Shown piece by piece: positions 18,615-26,606 of a stretch of 64,000 nucleotides of DNA. The position numbers and the translations under genes are program-made. This DNA is from CAVVAY01 sp963746465 (lineage in GTDB: Bacteria; Actinomycetota; Actinomycetes; JACCUZ01): assembly GCA_963746465.1 (NCBI GenBank), contig CAVVAY010000007.1, positions 124,001 through 188,000 on the forward strand, read 5' to 3'. Under the pieces are notes generated by a model. It was given only the letters and a program-made list of their open reading frames with translations, did no database searches and was not told the origin of the DNA. How positions within the stretch are numbered: the stretch's first letter is position 1; every line of letters starts with the position of its first letter.

Positions 18615-19360
18615 ACGACGGTCCGGGCCGCCCGCCAGATCCGCCAGCCGGGCACCCGGGAGCCGAACTCCACCGTCACGGCGAGACCGTCGGTGCGGTG
18701 GTTGACCCAGCCGGTGAAGGTGCCGTAGCAGACCCCGGTGCAGTGGAACTCGTCCACCGGCAGCCGCATGCCGCGGGCCAGCGCGCGCACCGTGGGCATC
18801 GCCTTGTCGTTCGCCCCGACCCCGAACAGCGGCTGGTGGAAGGTGAGGGTGAGGTCCGGCTGGATGCGGCGGACGAGGTCCCGCAGCGCAACACCCTCGG
18901 GCTCGGACAGCGGCTTGGGGCCGGACCAGGTCGCGGTCCGCGAGCTGCTGCGCCACAGGTAGGGGAAGTTGCGGTTCAGGTCGACCCCGTGAGCGTTGGT
19001 ACGCCGGTCAGCGGCGGTGCCGTCGGGGTTGACCGTGCGCACCAGCCACAGGTCGAGCCCGGCAGGCAGCCGGTCCCGGTCGCGGAGCAGGCGGACTACC
19101 CGCAGGCCGGCCTGCTCGTCGCCGTGGATGCTGCCGATCACCAGCACCGTGCGAGTGGTGGCTGGATCGACGACGGTGCCCTCGGGGACAGCCCGGGTGC
19201 GGTGCACCGCCACGATCGGCCGGCCCTTCACCGACGTACCGATCACCTCGCGGGTGGTGACGACACCGCCCTCGGCGCCGGCTGCCGGTGGTGACACGAC
19301 GACGGCGCCGACCAGGGCGCTGAGCGCCGTGGCGACGGCAAGGGACCAGCGGGCAGACAT
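18587..19360 (-). CDS. Secreted M14-family zinc carboxypeptidase
   Basis: A 257-residue exported metallopeptidase of family M14, which trims residues from peptide or murein-peptide ends. Signal peptide at residues 1-29. Zinc ligands are His79 and Glu82 in IHGDEQ, with the third His expected in LTFHQPL; LNRNFPYLW (128 on) and VRTVNPDG carry substrate contacts. The catalytic Glu is probably in TVEFGS near the C-terminus. The short form resembles gamma-D-glutamyl-meso-DAP or succinylglutamate-type subgroups. ATG at 19360. It may work beside the convergent subtilase. Confidence 0.9.
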   Translation of the reverse strand: MSARWSLAVATALSALVGAVVVSPPAAGAEGGVVTTREVIGTSVKGRPIVAVHRTRAVPEGTVVDPATTRTVLVIGSIHGDEQAGLRVVRLLRDRDRLPAGLDLWLVRTVNPDGTAADRRTNAHGVDLNRNFPYLWRSSSRTATWSGPKPLSEPEGVALRDLVRRIQPDLTLTFHQPLFGVGANDKAMPTVRALARGMRLPVDEFHCTGVCYGTFTGWVNHRTDGLAVTVEFGSRVPGWRIWRAARTVVEVGSQPVL

Positions 19361-19376
19361 CACCGGCCAAAGGGTG

Positions 19377-19736
19377 TCAGACGACGGGGAGGAACGCGGA
19401 CAGGTCGGCGCGTTCGCCACTCGCCTGGACCAGGCCTTCGGCCACCGCGGCGGGCCAGTCGGTGCCGCCGACCGCCAGCGCGACCCAGGTCATCGGGTCG
19501 ACCTCGACCACGTTGGGCGGGGTCCCGCGGGTGTGCCGCGGTCCCTCGACGCACTGCACCGCGCCGTACGGCGGGACCCGCACCTCGACCGAGCGGCCGG
19601 GCGCCTTCGCCGCGAGCTCCTCCAGTAGGAATCGCACGGCATCGCGGACGTCGTCCGGCTCGAGGGTGTGCGCCTCCAGCACCCGGGTCAGCGCGGCTCG
19701 GCCGGTCTCGGGATCGGTGCGTCGGCGCGGCGGCAT
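19377..19736 (-). CDS. Sterol-carrier-family protein
   Basis: A 119-residue cytoplasmic protein of the actinobacterial group labelled sterol carrier family, distantly related to SCP2 and the mycothiol maleylpyruvate isomerase C-terminal fold. It starts MPPRRRTDPETG at 19736. The fold markers are VEVRVPPYGAVQCVEGPRH, then the TPPNVVEVDPMTWVALAVG strand and helix. The corresponding gene lies near purF and purL in Streptomyces, as I recall, which agrees with its place here. Ligand and function are unknown. Confidence 0.85.
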   Translation of the reverse strand: MPPRRRTDPETGRAALTRVLEAHTLEPDDVRDAVRFLLEELAAKAPGRSVEVRVPPYGAVQCVEGPRHTRGTPPNVVEVDPMTWVALAVGGTDWPAAVAEGLVQASGERADLSAFLPVV

Positions 19737-19859
19737 CAGCGGTGCATCCGGCCGACGTAGAAGTCCTGAGGTGTCCGGCTCACCCGCCGACCCTAGATCA
19801 GCGGGCCGACGGCTATCGTGGGCGGCCGCGTCACTTCGGGGCAGCCCGGAGCGGCACGT

Positions 19860-19935
19860 GCGGGCGTAGCTCAACCGGCTAGAGCGCCACCCTTCCAGGG
19901 TGGAGGTGTTGGTTCGCGACCAGCCGCCCGCTCCA
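19860..19935 (+). tRNA. tRNA-Gly (anticodon TCC), CCA end encoded
   Basis: Cloverleaf readable by hand. Acceptor stem GCGGGCG (19860-19866) pairs with CGCCCGC (19925-19931), then T and an encoded CCA to 19935. D stem GCTC/GAGC with a 9-base loop. Anticodon stem CCACC/GGTGG holds loop CTTCCAG, giving anticodon TCC (19894-19896), which reads GGA. T stem GTTGG/CCAGC has loop TTCGCGA, in which the normally invariant A58 reads C. It is convergent with purL. The odd T loop may be a base error or a real change. Confidence 0.88.
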
Positions 19936-19957
19936 CCTTCTTTCCGGTGTCGACAGG

Positions 19958-22198
19958 TCAGCCGAAGAGGGCGGGCAGGGTGCCCTCGTGGGCGGCGCGC
20001 AGCTCGTCGACACCGACTTCGAGAATGCCTTGCACCGCAAGGGAATTGCCGCCCGTGGTGCCCAGCCGCGTCACCGGCACGCCGTACGCCGATGCGCGTG
20101 ACTCGACTTCCGCGACCCGGTCGGCGGGCACCGACACGACGGCCCGGGCCACCGACTCGCTGAACAGGGCGACGAACGGGTCGCCGGTGATCTCGACCGC
20201 CGCCCCGACCCCGCGCCGCAGGACCATCTCGACCAGCGTCTGCGCCAGGCCGCCGTCCGACACGTCGTGGGCGGCCGTGACCAGTGTCTGGTCGGCCGCA
20301 TCGGCCATCAGCTGTCTCAGCGCCTTCTCGGCGGCCAGGTCGACCTCGGGCGGCAACCCGCCGAGGTGGCCGTGCACGTGGTGCGCCCACTCCGACCCGG
20401 CGAGCTCGTCCCGGGTCTTGCCCAGGAGCAGCACGGCCTCGCCGGCCGCCGCGAAGCCGATCGGCACCCGCCGGCGGACGTCCTGGACCACGCCGAGCAC
20501 GCCCACCACCGGGGTCGGGTTGATCGCGACGTCACCGGTCTGGTTGTAGAAGCTGACATTGCCGCCGGTGACCGGGACGCCGAGCTCGAGACACGCGTCG
20601 GCCAGCCCGCGGGTCGCCTCGGCGAACTGCCACATGACGTCCGGGTCCTCGGGCGACCCGAAGTTCAGGCAGTCGGTCACGGCGAGCGGCCGGGCGCCGC
20701 TGACCGCGACGTTGCGGTAGGCCTCGGAGAGCGCGAGCTGCGCACCGGCGTACGGGTCGAGCTTGGCGAACCGGCCGTTGCCGTCGGTGGCCAGGGCCAC
20801 CCCGAGCCCGGACGCGGCGTCGACCCGCACGACCCCGGCGTCATCCGGCTGGGCAAGCACGGTGTTGCCGAGGACGTAGCGGTCGTACTGGTCGGTGACC
20901 CAGGACTTCGACGCGAGGTTCGGCGCGGCCACCATCTGCATCAGCGTCGCCCGAAGCTCGTCGCCGGTCGACGGCCGCGGCAGCGTCTCCGGCCCGGCAG
21001 CCTGCAGCGCGTCCTGCCAGGACGGCCGGGCGAACGGCCGCTCGTACACCGGGCCCTCGTGCGCCACGGTGCGCGGCGGGACGTCGACGATCGTCTCGCC
21101 GTGCCACTGCACGGTCAGGCGGCCGCTGCCGTCGACCTCGCCGATCACCGTCGCCAGCACGTCCCACTTCGCGCAGATCTCGAGGAACGCGTCGAGCTTG
21201 GCCGGCTCGACGACCGCGCACATCCGCTCCTGCGACTCGCTCATCAGGATCTCCTCGGGGCGCAGCGAGGAGTCGCGCAGCGGCACCCGGTCGAGCCACA
21301 CGGTCATGCCGCCGTCACCGTTGGACGCCAGCTCGGAGGTCGCACAGGACAGCCCGGCGCCGCCGAGGTCCTGGATGCCGACGACGAGGTCGGCGGCGAA
21401 CACCTCGAGGCAGCACTCGATGAGGACCTTCTCCATGAACGGGTCGCCGACCTGCACCGCCGGCCGCTTGGTCGGGTGCGCGTCGTCGAACGTCTCCGAG
21501 GCGAGCACCGAGACACCGCCGATGCCGTCGCCGCCGGTCGCGGCGCCGAAGAGCACGACCAGGTTGCCGGTGCCGGACGCGAACGCCAGCTTGATGTCCT
21601 CGTGCCGCATGACGCCCACGCACAGCGCGTTGACCAGCGGGTTCCCGGCGTACGACGGGTCGAACACCACCTCGCCGCCGATGTTGGGCAGCCCGAGGCA
21701 GTTGCCGTATCCGCCGATCCCCGCGACCACGCCCGGCAGCACCCGCCGGGTGTCGTCAGCATCGGCCGGGCCGAACCGCAGCGGGTCCATCACCGCGACC
21801 GGTCGCGCGCCCATCGACATGATGTCGCGCACGATGCCGCCGACGCCGGTCGCGGCTCCCTGGTACGGCTCGACGTACGACGGGTGGTTGTGGCTCTCGA
21901 CCTTGAAGGTGACCGCCCAGCCCTGGCCGATGTCGACGACGCCGGCGTTCTCGCCGATGCCGACCAGCATCGCGTCGGTCTCGGGCGCCTTGTCACCGAA
22001 TTGCCGCAGGTGCACCTTGCTCGACTTGTACGAGCAGTGCTCGCTCCACATCACCGAGTACATCGCCAGCTCGGACGACGTCGGGCGGCGGCCCAGGATC
22101 TCGCGGATCCGCGCGTACTCGTCGGCCTTGAGCCCGAGCTCGCGGAACGGCTGCTCGACCTCCGGCGTCGCCTCCGCCTGCTTGACGGTCTCACTCAC
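19958..22198 (-). CDS. purL: FGAM synthase subunit PurL
   Basis: Large catalytic subunit of phosphoribosylformylglycinamidine synthase, 746 residues, the small PurL type that needs separate PurQ and PurS. It uses ATP and ammonia from PurQ to make FGAM from FGAR. GTG start at 22198; its first bases overlap the purQ stop (GTGA). Markers are MWSEHCSYKSSKVHL, ESHNHPSYVEPYQGAATGVG, IGGYGNCLGLPNIGGEV, LGGAGLSCATSELA and, in the second half, DCLNFGSPEDPDVMWQF and VTGGNVSFYNQT. No indels. Unlike purM and purF, the gene is clean. Confidence 0.97.
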   Translation of the reverse strand: MSETVKQAEATPEVEQPFRELGLKADEYARIREILGRRPTSSELAMYSVMWSEHCSYKSSKVHLRQFGDKAPETDAMLVGIGENAGVVDIGQGWAVTFKVESHNHPSYVEPYQGAATGVGGIVRDIMSMGARPVAVMDPLRFGPADADDTRRVLPGVVAGIGGYGNCLGLPNIGGEVVFDPSYAGNPLVNALCVGVMRHEDIKLAFASGTGNLVVLFGAATGGDGIGGVSVLASETFDDAHPTKRPAVQVGDPFMEKVLIECCLEVFAADLVVGIQDLGGAGLSCATSELASNGDGGMTVWLDRVPLRDSSLRPEEILMSESQERMCAVVEPAKLDAFLEICAKWDVLATVIGEVDGSGRLTVQWHGETIVDVPPRTVAHEGPVYERPFARPSWQDALQAAGPETLPRPSTGDELRATLMQMVAAPNLASKSWVTDQYDRYVLGNTVLAQPDDAGVVRVDAASGLGVALATDGNGRFAKLDPYAGAQLALSEAYRNVAVSGARPLAVTDCLNFGSPEDPDVMWQFAEATRGLADACLELGVPVTGGNVSFYNQTGDVAINPTPVVGVLGVVQDVRRRVPIGFAAAGEAVLLLGKTRDELAGSEWAHHVHGHLGGLPPEVDLAAEKALRQLMADAADQTLVTAAHDVSDGGLAQTLVEMVLRRGVGAAVEITGDPFVALFSESVARAVVSVPADRVAEVESRASAYGVPVTRLGTTGGNSLAVQGILEVGVDELRAAHEGTLPALFG

Positions 22199-22866
22199 GC
22201 GTTCACCACCGCCTTGATCACGGAGGTGAAGAACGCCAGCCCGTCGGTCGACGGGCCGGTGAGGTCCTCGACCGCATGCTCCGGGTGGGGCATCAGCCCG
22301 ACCACGTTGCCACGCTCGTTGGTGATGCCGGCGATCGCGCGGTAGGACCCGTTCGGGTTGTCCCCGACGTAGCGGACCACCACCCGGCCCTCGCTCTCCA
22401 GGGCGTCCAGCGTCTTGTCGTCGGCGACGTAGCCGCCTTCGCCGTTCTTCAGCGGTACGACGACGTGCTGGCCGGCCGCGTAGCCCGACGTCCACGCGGT
22501 GGCGGCGTTCTCGACCACCAGCTCCTGGTCGACGCAGTTGAACTTGCGGTGGTCGTTGCGGATCAAGGCCCCCGGCAGCAGGTGCGACTCGCACAGCACC
22601 TGGAAGCCGTTGCAGATGCCGAGCACCGGCAGCCCGCCGTTCGCGGCCGCCACCAGCGGCTCCATCACCGGCGCGAACCGGGCGATCGCCCCGCAGCGCA
22701 GGTAGTCGCCGTAGGAGAAGCCACCGGGCAGCACCACGGCGTCGACGCCGTGCAGGTCGGCGTCGGCGTGCCAGAGCCGCACCGCCTCGCCGCCGGCCAG
22801 ACCGATCGCGCGCGCCGCGTCGGCGTCGTCCAGCGAGCCCGGGAAGGTGACGACCCCGACTTTCAC
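22195..22866 (-). CDS. purQ: FGAM synthase glutaminase subunit PurQ
   Basis: A 223-residue class I glutamine amidotransferase that releases ammonia for PurL. Nucleophile Cys85 in VLGICNGFQ, and His194/Glu196 in MPHPEHA complete the triad. It also shows KVGVVTFPGSLDDADAARA and GGFSYGDYLRCGA. Length is standard for stand-alone PurQ. Its last codon overlaps the purL GTG, so the two are translationally coupled. purS lies 52 bases upstream on the same strand, giving a purS-purQ-purL operon. Confidence 0.97.
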   Translation of the reverse strand: MKVGVVTFPGSLDDADAARAIGLAGGEAVRLWHADADLHGVDAVVLPGGFSYGDYLRCGAIARFAPVMEPLVAAANGGLPVLGICNGFQVLCESHLLPGALIRNDHRKFNCVDQELVVENAATAWTSGYAAGQHVVVPLKNGEGGYVADDKTLDALESEGRVVVRYVGDNPNGSYRAIAGITNERGNVVGLMPHPEHAVEDLTGPSTDGLAFFTSVIKAVVNA

Positions 22867-22918
22867 CGGGGCCCCCGCCGGATCGTGACGGAGGAGCGAT
22901 CTGGTGGGGAGGGCTTCA

Positions 22919-23170
22919 TCAGGAGGGCTCCTCGACCCGGACGGTGAAGTCCTCGATCACCGGGTTGGAGAGCAGAGTCTCGGCGGCGCCGCGGATCTGG
23001 GCCAGCCGCTCCTCGGTCACCTCGCCCTCGACCTCGAGCTCGAAGCGTTTGCCCTGCCGGACGGCGGCGATGCCGTCGTACCCGAGGCGGGGCAGGGCCT
23101 GGGCCACCGCCTTGCCCTGAGGGTCGAGGATCTCGGGCTTGAGCATGACGTCGACGACGACGCGGGCCAT
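22919..23170 (-). CDS. purS: FGAM synthase accessory subunit PurS
   Basis: An 83-residue protein that dimerises and bridges PurL and PurQ so that ammonia passes between them. Starts MARVVVDVMLKPEILDPQGK at 23170 behind a GCAGGAG site; an in-frame GTG 9 bases earlier is less well placed. The rest follows family form: VAQALPRLGYDGIAAVRQGK, then a final IEDFTVRVEE strand. First gene of the purS-purQ-purL operon; the 199-base divergent gap to 23370 must hold its promoter. Confidence 0.96.
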   Translation of the reverse strand: MARVVVDVMLKPEILDPQGKAVAQALPRLGYDGIAAVRQGKRFELEVEGEVTEERLAQIRGAAETLLSNPVIEDFTVRVEEPS

Positions 23171-23369
23171 CCGGGGCACTCCTGCCAGCTGCGCGGGGCG
23201 GTACGCCTCACCCTACCGGCGCGGTGGTGCGTCGGATTCGCAAGATCGGAGCACCGTGGTGCCAAATCCTGGCTCTGGACCACTCCAATCGTGGCGAAAC
23301 TGGGCTGACGGCACACGGACCGGCGAGACACCGCCGCGCCGGACACACGAGATGCCTACGATCTCGACC

Positions 23370-24269
23370 ATGACGCCTCGTTTCCCCAGCCGCACCCTGG
23401 TCGCCCTGCTCGCCGTCGCCGCGCTCACCACCGCCTGCGCCACCGAGGACGACCCCGACGACCAGGCCGGCACCAGCTCCAGCCCGTCGGCCTCCGACTC
23501 GGCCAGCGCCAGCGCCGACCCGTGCGCCAAGGACACCCTGCCGACCACGACGCCGGGCGAGCTGACCATCGCCACCGACAAGCCGGTCTACGAGCCGTGG
23601 TTCGTCGACGACAAGCCGGAGAGCGGCGAGGGCTTCGAGGGTGCGGTCGCCAAGGCGGTCTACGAGCAGATGGGCTACACCTCCGACGAGGTGACCTGGA
23701 CCCGGGTGGGGTTCAACAGCGTCTTCAAGCCGACGCCGAAGAACTGGGACTTCGACATCAACGAGTTCTCGATCAGCGAGAAGCGCAAGGAGGCCGTGGA
23801 CTTCTCCTCGCCGTACTACGACGTCAGCCAGGCCGTCGTGACCACCAAGGGCTCCAAGGCCGACGGCGTCACGACGATCGACGACCTCAAGGGCCTGACC
23901 CTCGGCGCGCAGGTCGGCACCACCAGCCTGGACGCCATCAACGAGGTGGTCGCGCCCAGCAAGAAGCCGCGGGTCTACAACTCCAACAACGACGCGGTGA
24001 AGGCGCTGGAGAACGGCCAGATCGACGGGCTGGTCACCGACCTGCCGACGGCGTTCTTCATGGCGGCCGCGCAGCTCTCCAAGGGCACCATCGTCGGCCA
24101 GCTGCCGGCCGGCGGCGGCACCCCGGAGCAGTTCGGCCTGGTCCTGGACAAGGGCAGCCCGCTGACCCCCTGCGTCAGCCAGGCGGTGGACGCGCTGAAG
24201 GCCGACGGCACCCTGGACCAGCTGGTCGACCAGTGGCTGAGCCAGAGCGGCGCGCCGGTCCTCAAGTAG
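23370..24269 (+). CDS. Amino-acid ABC transporter substrate-binding lipoprotein
   Basis: A 299-residue extracytoplasmic binding protein of family 3 (polar amino acids). The leader MTPRFPSRTLVALLAV ends in ALTTAC, a usable lipobox with Cys near residue 22; a Ser/Ala/Asp linker follows. The lobe motifs TIATDKPVYEPWFV, FEGAVAKAVYEQMGY and the family line FSISEKRKEAVDFSSPYY are clear. An in-frame ATG at 23352 is the alternative start. It heads a binding-protein, permease, ATPase operon. The ligand is probably a polar amino acid; which one cannot be read. Confidence 0.93.
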   Translation: MTPRFPSRTLVALLAVAALTTACATEDDPDDQAGTSSSPSASDSASASADPCAKDTLPTTTPGELTIATDKPVYEPWFVDDKPESGEGFEGAVAKAVYEQMGYTSDEVTWTRVGFNSVFKPTPKNWDFDINEFSISEKRKEAVDFSSPYYDVSQAVVTTKGSKADGVTTIDDLKGLTLGAQVGTTSLDAINEVVAPSKKPRVYNSNNDAVKALENGQIDGLVTDLPTAFFMAAAQLSKGTIVGQLPAGGGTPEQFGLVLDKGSPLTPCVSQAVDALKADGTLDQLVDQWLSQSGAPVLK

Positions 24270-24279
24270 CGCTCCGGTC

Positions 24280-25164
24280 GTGACCGTCCCCGCCGAGACG
24301 GCCCCCGTCCTGCCGGACGACGCGGGCCCGAGCGACCTCCAGCGCTGGCGGGACGACTACCGCCGCGGCCGGGCCCGCCGCTCCACCGTGCTGGCCGGCA
24401 CCAGCACGGTGGTCTTCCTGGCCGTCGTCGGCACCGCGACGGTGCTCTCGCCGGGCTGGCCGCGGGTCAAAGCCACCTTCCTGGACTGGGAGGTGGCCAA
24501 GGACTCGCTGCCGGACATCCTGTCCGGGCTGTGGCTCAACGTCCGGGTGCTCGCGGTGTCCGCCGTGCTCATCCTCGTCGTCGGGCTGGCCATCGCGACG
24601 CTGCGCACCCTGCGCGGCCCGCTGTGGTTCCCGGTGCGGGCGCTCGCCGCGGCATACACCGACTTCTTCCGCGGGATGCCGCTGATCATCCTGCTGTACC
24701 TCGTCGGCTTCGGGCTGCCCGGGCTGCGGCTGAAGGGCCTCCCGGACGACCCGGTGGTCCTGGGCACCCTCGCGCTGGTGCTGACCTACTCGGCGTACGT
24801 CGCGGAGGTCTTCCGGGCCGGCATCGAGTCGGTGCACCCGAGCCAGCGGGCGGCGGCCCGGTCGCTCGGCCTCTCGTACAGCCAGACGATGCGCCGCGTC
24901 GTGCTGCCGCAGGCCGTGCGCCGGGTGACGCCGCCGCTGCTCAACGACTTCGTGGCGCTGCAGAAGGACGTCGGGCTGATCTCGGTGCTGGGGGCCTTCG
25001 ACGCGGTCCGGCAGGCGCAGATCCACGCCGACGCGGCGTTCAACTACACGCCGTACCTGGTGGCCGGGCTGCTCTTCGTGCTGCTGGCGATCCCGACCAT
25101 CCGGCTGGCCGACTGGGTCAGCCTGCGGGCCGCGCGTCGCCAGCAGGCGAGCGGGGCGCTGTGA
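24280..25164 (+). CDS. Amino-acid ABC transporter permease
   Basis: A 294-residue HisM/GlnP-type permease. GTG start at 24280, 10 bases after the binding-protein stop. About 50 residues of hydrophilic lead precede the first helix. The conserved block FFRGMPLIILLYLVGFGLP and the EAA loop VEVFRAGIES-type region (residues 170-200, AARSLGLSYSQTMRRVVLPQ) are typical. The end overlaps the ATPase start as GTGA (25161-25164). Only one permease is encoded, so it probably forms a homodimer. Confidence 0.95.
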   Translation: MTVPAETAPVLPDDAGPSDLQRWRDDYRRGRARRSTVLAGTSTVVFLAVVGTATVLSPGWPRVKATFLDWEVAKDSLPDILSGLWLNVRVLAVSAVLILVVGLAIATLRTLRGPLWFPVRALAAAYTDFFRGMPLIILLYLVGFGLPGLRLKGLPDDPVVLGTLALVLTYSAYVAEVFRAGIESVHPSQRAAARSLGLSYSQTMRRVVLPQAVRRVTPPLLNDFVALQKDVGLISVLGAFDAVRQAQIHADAAFNYTPYLVAGLLFVLLAIPTIRLADWVSLRAARRQQASGAL

Positions 25165-25928
25165 TCCCCGACCCGGGTACGACGGTGCCGGTGCTCGGCT
25201 GCGAGGGCGTGGTGAAGCGGTTCGGCGACCACACGGTGCTGCGCTCGGTCGACCTCGAGGTCGGCGAGCACCAGGTGGTCACCCTGATCGGGGCCTCCGG
25301 GTCGGGCAAGTCGAGCCTGCTGCGCTGCATCAACCTGCTCGAGACCGTCGACGACGGCGTGATCCGCCTGGACGGCGAGGACATCACCGACCCGCGGGTC
25401 GACGCCGACGGGGTCCGCCGCCGGATCGGGGTCGTCTTCCAGGCCTACAACCTGTTCCCGCACATGACCGTGCTGGACAACATCACCCTGGCGCCGCGGC
25501 TGGTCGGCAAGGTGGCCAAGGCCGAGGCCGCCGAGAAGGCGATGACCCTGCTGCGGCGGGTCGGGCTGGCCGAGAAGGCCCAGGAGTACCCCGACCGGCT
25601 CTCCGGCGGCCAGCAGCAGCGGGCGGCCATCGTGCGGGCGCTGGCCAACGAGCCGCGGCTGCTGCTGCTCGACGAGGTCACCAGCGCCCTGGACCCCGAG
25701 CTGGTCGGGGAGGTGCTCGGGCTGGTCCGCGAGCTCAAGGAGCAGGGGATGACCATCGTGATGGCCACCCATGAGATGAGCTTCGCCCGGCAGGCGGCCG
25801 ACCGGGTGGTGTTCCTCGATGCCGGCGTCGTCCTGGAGGAAGGGCCGCCCGAGCAGGTGCTGGCCGACCCGGTCGAGCCGCGGACCCGGCAGTTCCTGGC
25901 CCGGATCCTGGAGTCCGGCCGGCTCTGA
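25161..25928 (+). CDS. Amino-acid ABC transporter ATPase
   Basis: A 255-residue GlnQ/HisP-type ATPase that powers the importer. GTG at 25161, overlapping the permease stop. Walker A GASGSGKSS, Q-loop FQAYNLFPHMTV, signature LSGGQQQR, Walker B LLLLDEVTSALDPE and switch His in ATHEMSF are all intact. It has no regulatory C-terminal domain. The start choice rests on the overlap and on the first strand LGCEGVVKRFGDHTVL. A hairpin at 25967 closes the operon. Confidence 0.96.
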   Translation: MIPDPGTTVPVLGCEGVVKRFGDHTVLRSVDLEVGEHQVVTLIGASGSGKSSLLRCINLLETVDDGVIRLDGEDITDPRVDADGVRRRIGVVFQAYNLFPHMTVLDNITLAPRLVGKVAKAEAAEKAMTLLRRVGLAEKAQEYPDRLSGGQQQRAAIVRALANEPRLLLLDEVTSALDPELVGEVLGLVRELKEQGMTIVMATHEMSFARQAADRVVFLDAGVVLEEGPPEQVLADPVEPRTRQFLARILESGRL

Positions 25929-25966
25929 GCGGCCGCCCCGACCGCAAAACCGCAGGTCAGAGGGGC

Positions 25967-25992
25967 CTTAGGCCGACCTGAGGCGGCCTAAG
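25967..25992 (+). terminator. Terminator hairpin of the amino-acid ABC operon
   Basis: CTTAGGCCG (25967-25975) and CGGCCTAAG (25984-25992) form a 9-bp stem with an 8-base loop, 38 bases after the ATPase stop. No T-run. Confidence 0.5.
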
Positions 25993-26108
25993 CCGCGGTA
26001 CGCCGGCGCCCCCGCAGCAAATAGGACATCGTCCGGATGTGGGCCCCCTCCTCAGAGGCGGAGATTTCTACCTGTCAGCAAGAAGCCAGGTCTCCCAGAG
26101 GAGTTCTC

Positions 26109-26273
26109 ATGTCGTCCATCGTCGGTCCTTACGCCGGTGTCGAGTCCGACTACCGCCGCGGCCAGATCACCGCGTCCTTCCGTGGCGGCCACCGCAAGTC
26201 CGGTCGCCGGCTGGTGATCCGCAAGCGCCGGGTCACCGAGCCCACTCCCGCCATCGACTGGTTCGGGGAGTGA
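26109..26273 (+). CDS. Small basic protein A of the LAL-regulator locus
   Basis: A 54-residue basic protein with a strong GAGGAG site 6 bases before the ATG. It reads MSSIVGPYAGVESDYRRGQI, then TASFRGGHRKSGRR and an end PAIDWFGE. The core GP-VE-DYRR-I-ASFR-HRKS recurs in the protein at 26466, so the two are paralogues. No signal peptide, membrane helix or known domain is visible. Its stop overlaps a GTG at 26270 that opens the next small frame. I do not recognise the family. Confidence 0.7.
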   Translation: MSSIVGPYAGVESDYRRGQITASFRGGHRKSGRRLVIRKRRVTEPTPAIDWFGE

Positions 26274-26413
26274 GCGCGGCGGCCGCCTGGGTGGTGCGTG
26301 AGCTCGCCCAGGCTCGCGGCGCCGAGCAGGCATCCGCCGTACGCCGAGATACCAGCGCCGCGCACAGCACCGAGCACCGAGATCCCCGGCCCGCCGGCCG
26401 GTCGCGCCACTGA
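26270..26413 (+). CDS. Possible small protein B of the LAL-regulator locus
   Basis: A 47-codon frame opening at a GTG that overlaps the previous stop (GTGA). It reads VSAAAAWVVRELAQARGAEQ, then ASAVRRDTSAAHST and a basic end. The first half would form an amphipathic helix. There is no separate ribosome site, so expression would depend on coupling to the gene before it. No similarity to the flanking paralogues. It could be non-coding sequence that happens to be open, which is easy at this GC content. Confidence 0.35.
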   Translation: MSAAAAWVVRELAQARGAEQASAVRRDTSAAHSTEHRDPRPAGRSRH

Positions 26414-26465
26414 GGCCGACCGCTCGGCGGGCACCGCAGCCCGCACGACCAGCAAGGAGAACACC

Positions 26466-26606
26466 GTGTCCCTCACCGGCCCATTCGGCAACGTCGAGGC
26501 GGACTACCGCCGCGAGCGCATCGCCGCATCCTTCCGTGACCACCGCAAGAGCCGCGGCCACCTGCTCCGTCGGCACGCCGACGAGCCCGTCCGAGGCGGG
26601 AAGTGA
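26466..26606 (+). CDS. Small basic protein C, paralogue of A
   Basis: A 46-residue protein starting at a GTG with an AAGGAG site about 7 bases upstream. It reads MSLTGPFGNVEADYRRERIA, then ASFRDHRKSRGHLLRRH. The GP-NVE-DYRR-RI-ASFR-HRKS core repeats that of the protein at 26109. The stop overlaps the GTG of the LAL regulator (26603), so both are probably made from one message by coupled translation. Function unknown; size, charge and coupling suggest a partner or modulator of the regulator. Confidence 0.7.
   Translation: MSLTGPFGNVEADYRRERIAASFRDHRKSRGHLLRRHADEPVRGGK

Noticed and set aside
19860..19935. tRNA-Gly as an integration site for a mobile element
   Set aside because: No integrase, direct repeat of the tRNA end or composition shift beside it.
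20267..22345. Long plus-strand open frame antisense to purL
   Set aside because: High-GC shadow of purL: composition is Arg/Gly/His rich, with no domain or ribosome site.
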